This document shows, piece by piece, positions 43,034 to 44,470 of a stretch of 44,470 nt of DNA. Every line of letters begins with the position of its first letter. Position 1 is the first letter of the stretch. A program made the translations under genes and the position numbers. The stretch covers positions 1 through 44,470 of the forward strand of contig JAICQL010000042.1 of assembly GCA_025937895.1 (NCBI GenBank), given 5' to 3'. The notes beneath the pieces were generated by a model, which saw nothing but the letters and a program-made list of their open reading frames with translations, did no database searches and had not been told where the DNA came from. Source of the DNA: Polyangiaceae bacterium. GTDB taxonomy: Bacteria; Myxococcota_A; Polyangia; Polyangiales; Polyangiaceae.

Positions 43034-44470
43034 TTGGTCACCATCAGTCGCGGCGCTTATGCCGACATGTACGGCCCCACCACGGGCGATCGAGTTCGCC
43101 TCGCGGACACCGACCTGTGGATCGAGGTGGAGGCGGACCACGCCCGCTACGGGGAAGAGGTGAAGTTCGGCGGGGGCAAGGTCATCCGCGACGGCATGGG
43201 GCAGAGCCAGCGCGCCGGTGCGGAGGTGGTGGACACGGTGATCACGAACGCGCTGATCGTCGACCACTGGGGCATCGTCAAGGCAGACATCGGCCTGCGT
43301 CACGGCCGCATCGCCGCCATCGGCAAGGCGGGCAACCCCGACGTGCAGTCGCAGGTCGACATCGTGATCGGCCCCGGGACGGAGGTCATTGCGGGTGAGG
43401 GCTTGCTCGCCACGGCCGGCGGCATCGACTCGCACATTCACTTCATCTGCCCGCAGCAGATCGATGATGCGCTGATGAGCGGGGTCACCACCATGCTGGG
43501 CGGCGGCACGGGCCCGGCCGCGGGCACCAGCGCCACCACCTGCACGCCAGGCGCCTGGTACATGGCGCAGATGCTGCGCGCGGTGGACGCGCTACCCATG
43601 AACATCGGCTTCCTGGGCAAGGGCAACGCCAGCCTGCCGGAAGCGCTGGAGGAGCAGATCCGCGCGGGCGCGATCGGGCTGAAGCTGCACGAAGACTGGG
43701 GCACCACCCCGGCCGCCATTGACACCTGCCTGAGCGTGGCCGAGCGCTTCGACGTGCAGGTCTCCATCCACACTGACACCCTGAACGAGTCCGGCTTCGT
43801 CGAGAGCACGCTGGCAGCGTTCAAGGGGCGCTCCATCCACGCCTATCACACCGAGGGTGCAGGCGGCGGCCACGCACCAGACATCATCAAGGCCTGCGGG
43901 GTGGAGCACGTGCTCCCCTCCTCCACCAACCCCACGCGCCCGTACACGGTCAACACCATCGACGAGCACCTGGACATGCTGATGGTCTGCCACCACCTCG
44001 ATCCGAGCATCCCGGAGGACGTGGCCTTCGCCGAGTCGCGCATCCGCCGCGAGACCATCGCGGCCGAGGATATCCTGCACGATCTGGGCGCGTTCAGCAT
44101 GATCTCGTCGGACTCGCAGGCGATGGGCCGCGTGGGCGAGGTAGTGACCCGCACCTGGCAGACCGCGCACAAGATGAAGGTGCAGCGCGGCGCCCTCAGC
44201 GGTGATCCAGCGCGCAACGACAACGGCCGGGTCAAGCGCTACATCGCCAAATACACGATCAACCCTGCCATCGCCCATGGCATCGATTTCGAGGTGGGCT
44301 CGCTGGAGGTGGGCAAGCTGGCTGACATCGTGCTGTGGAAGCCAGCGTTTTTCGGCACCAAGCCCTCGCTGGTGCTCAAGGGCGGCATGATCGTGGCGGC
44401 GCCCATGGGCGATCCGAATGCATCGATCCCCACTCCTCAGCCGGTGCACTACCGGCCGATGTTCGGAGCG
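43034..44470 (+). CDS. ureC: Urease alpha (catalytic) subunit (partial, cut by right edge)
   Basis: Nickel enzyme hydrolysing urea to ammonia and carbamate. 479 codons are visible of about 570. All active-site residues seen fall at the Klebsiella numbers: His134 and His136 (SHIHF), carbamylated Lys217 and His219 (KLHEDWG), His246 (SIHTD), His272 ([11 protein letters not shown]), His320 (VCHHL) and Asp360 (SSDSQAMGR). The start is TTG 43034, preceded by AGAGGAG with a 9-nt spacer; no ATG is available in frame. It continues past the right edge, where ureE/F/G are expected. Confidence 0.96.
   Translation, partial: MVTISRGAYADMYGPTTGDRVRLADTDLWIEVEADHARYGEEVKFGGGKVIRDGMGQSQRAGAEVVDTVITNALIVDHWGIVKADIGLRHGRIAAIGKAGNPDVQSQVDIVIGPGTEVIAGEGLLATAGGIDSHIHFICPQQIDDALMSGVTTMLGGGTGPAAGTSATTCTPGAWYMAQMLRAVDALPMNIGFLGKGNASLPEALEEQIRAGAIGLKLHEDWGTTPAAIDTCLSVAERFDVQVSIHTDTLNESGFVESTLAAFKGRSIHAYHTEGAGGGHAPDIIKACGVEHVLPSSTNPTRPYTVNTIDEHLDMLMVCHHLDPSIPEDVAFAESRIRRETIAAEDILHDLGAFSMISSDSQAMGRVGEVVTRTWQTAHKMKVQRGALSGDPARNDNGRVKRYIAKYTINPAIAHGIDFEVGSLEVGKLADIVLWKPAFFGTKPSLVLKGGMIVAAPMGDPNASIPTPQPVHYRPMFGA

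Overview
The window is a very GC-rich stretch of chromosome, packed with genes on both strands. It has lipoprotein-rich, eukaryotic-like features: a Hanks-type Ser/Thr kinase, a CotH-kinase lipoprotein, a Cys-rich plus barrel envelope protein, a YkgJ cysteine-cluster protein and a Ski2-like helicase with a DUF3516-type tail. Together these suggest a myxobacterium-like member of Myxococcota (Polyangia/Myxococcia). That assignment is inferred from gene content and composition; no rRNA or other phylogenetic marker is present. I found no insertion sequence, phage, tRNA, rRNA or CRISPR array.

Layout. 1-1199 (-): the front of an amidohydrolase lipoprotein cut by the left edge. 1289-4252 (+): a tightly overlapping set of MepA-like endopeptidase, QueE, a NahK-like phosphotransferase and a [2Fe-2S] ferredoxin. 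4286-7238: ApaH (-), a PAP2 phosphatase (+), a Pro/Ala-rich membrane-anchored protein (-) and a Gly-rich RRM RNA-binding protein (-). 7777-12204 (-): a three-gene ABC importer (ATPase, binding protein, fused double permease) bracketed by two short tandem-repeat tracts that share a CACTGGCA core. 12330-15815: OsmC (-), then FabF, YkgJ and an alpha/beta hydrolase (+). 15818-21896 (-): CBS protein, cupin and helicase in a tight run, followed by a CotH lipoprotein. 22049-25150: a Cys-rich lipoprotein (-), a DUF465 small protein (+) and a large membrane protein with an alpha/alpha-toroid-like tail (-). 25175-27176 (-): trpB-trpA. 27266-28891 (+): a small lipoprotein and an AlaA-like aminotransferase. 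28955-31953: DUF971 protein (-), Ser/Thr kinase with an altered catalytic loop (+) and an esterase-like lipoprotein (-). 32086-33867 (+): a multidomain envelope protein ending in two tandem hairpins.

34159-44470 (+): the most coherent block is a urea acquisition and breakdown locus. It holds a porin-like outer-membrane protein, the urea ABC importer UrtABCDE, then UreD, a fused gamma/beta urease subunit and the catalytic subunit UreC (cut by the right edge). Urea would cross the outer membrane (possibly through the porin), be captured by UrtA, be imported by UrtBC powered by UrtDE, and be split by urease to ammonia and CO2. The remaining nickel-insertion genes (UreE/F/G) are expected just beyond the right edge.

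Nothing here is clearly a wholly new system. The items most worth a second look are the repeat-bracketed ABC importer, the kinase lacking its metal-binding Asn, the porin with its palindrome and hairpin upstream of urtA, the CBS-cupin-helicase operon, and the QueE / sugar-kinase-like / ferredoxin run.
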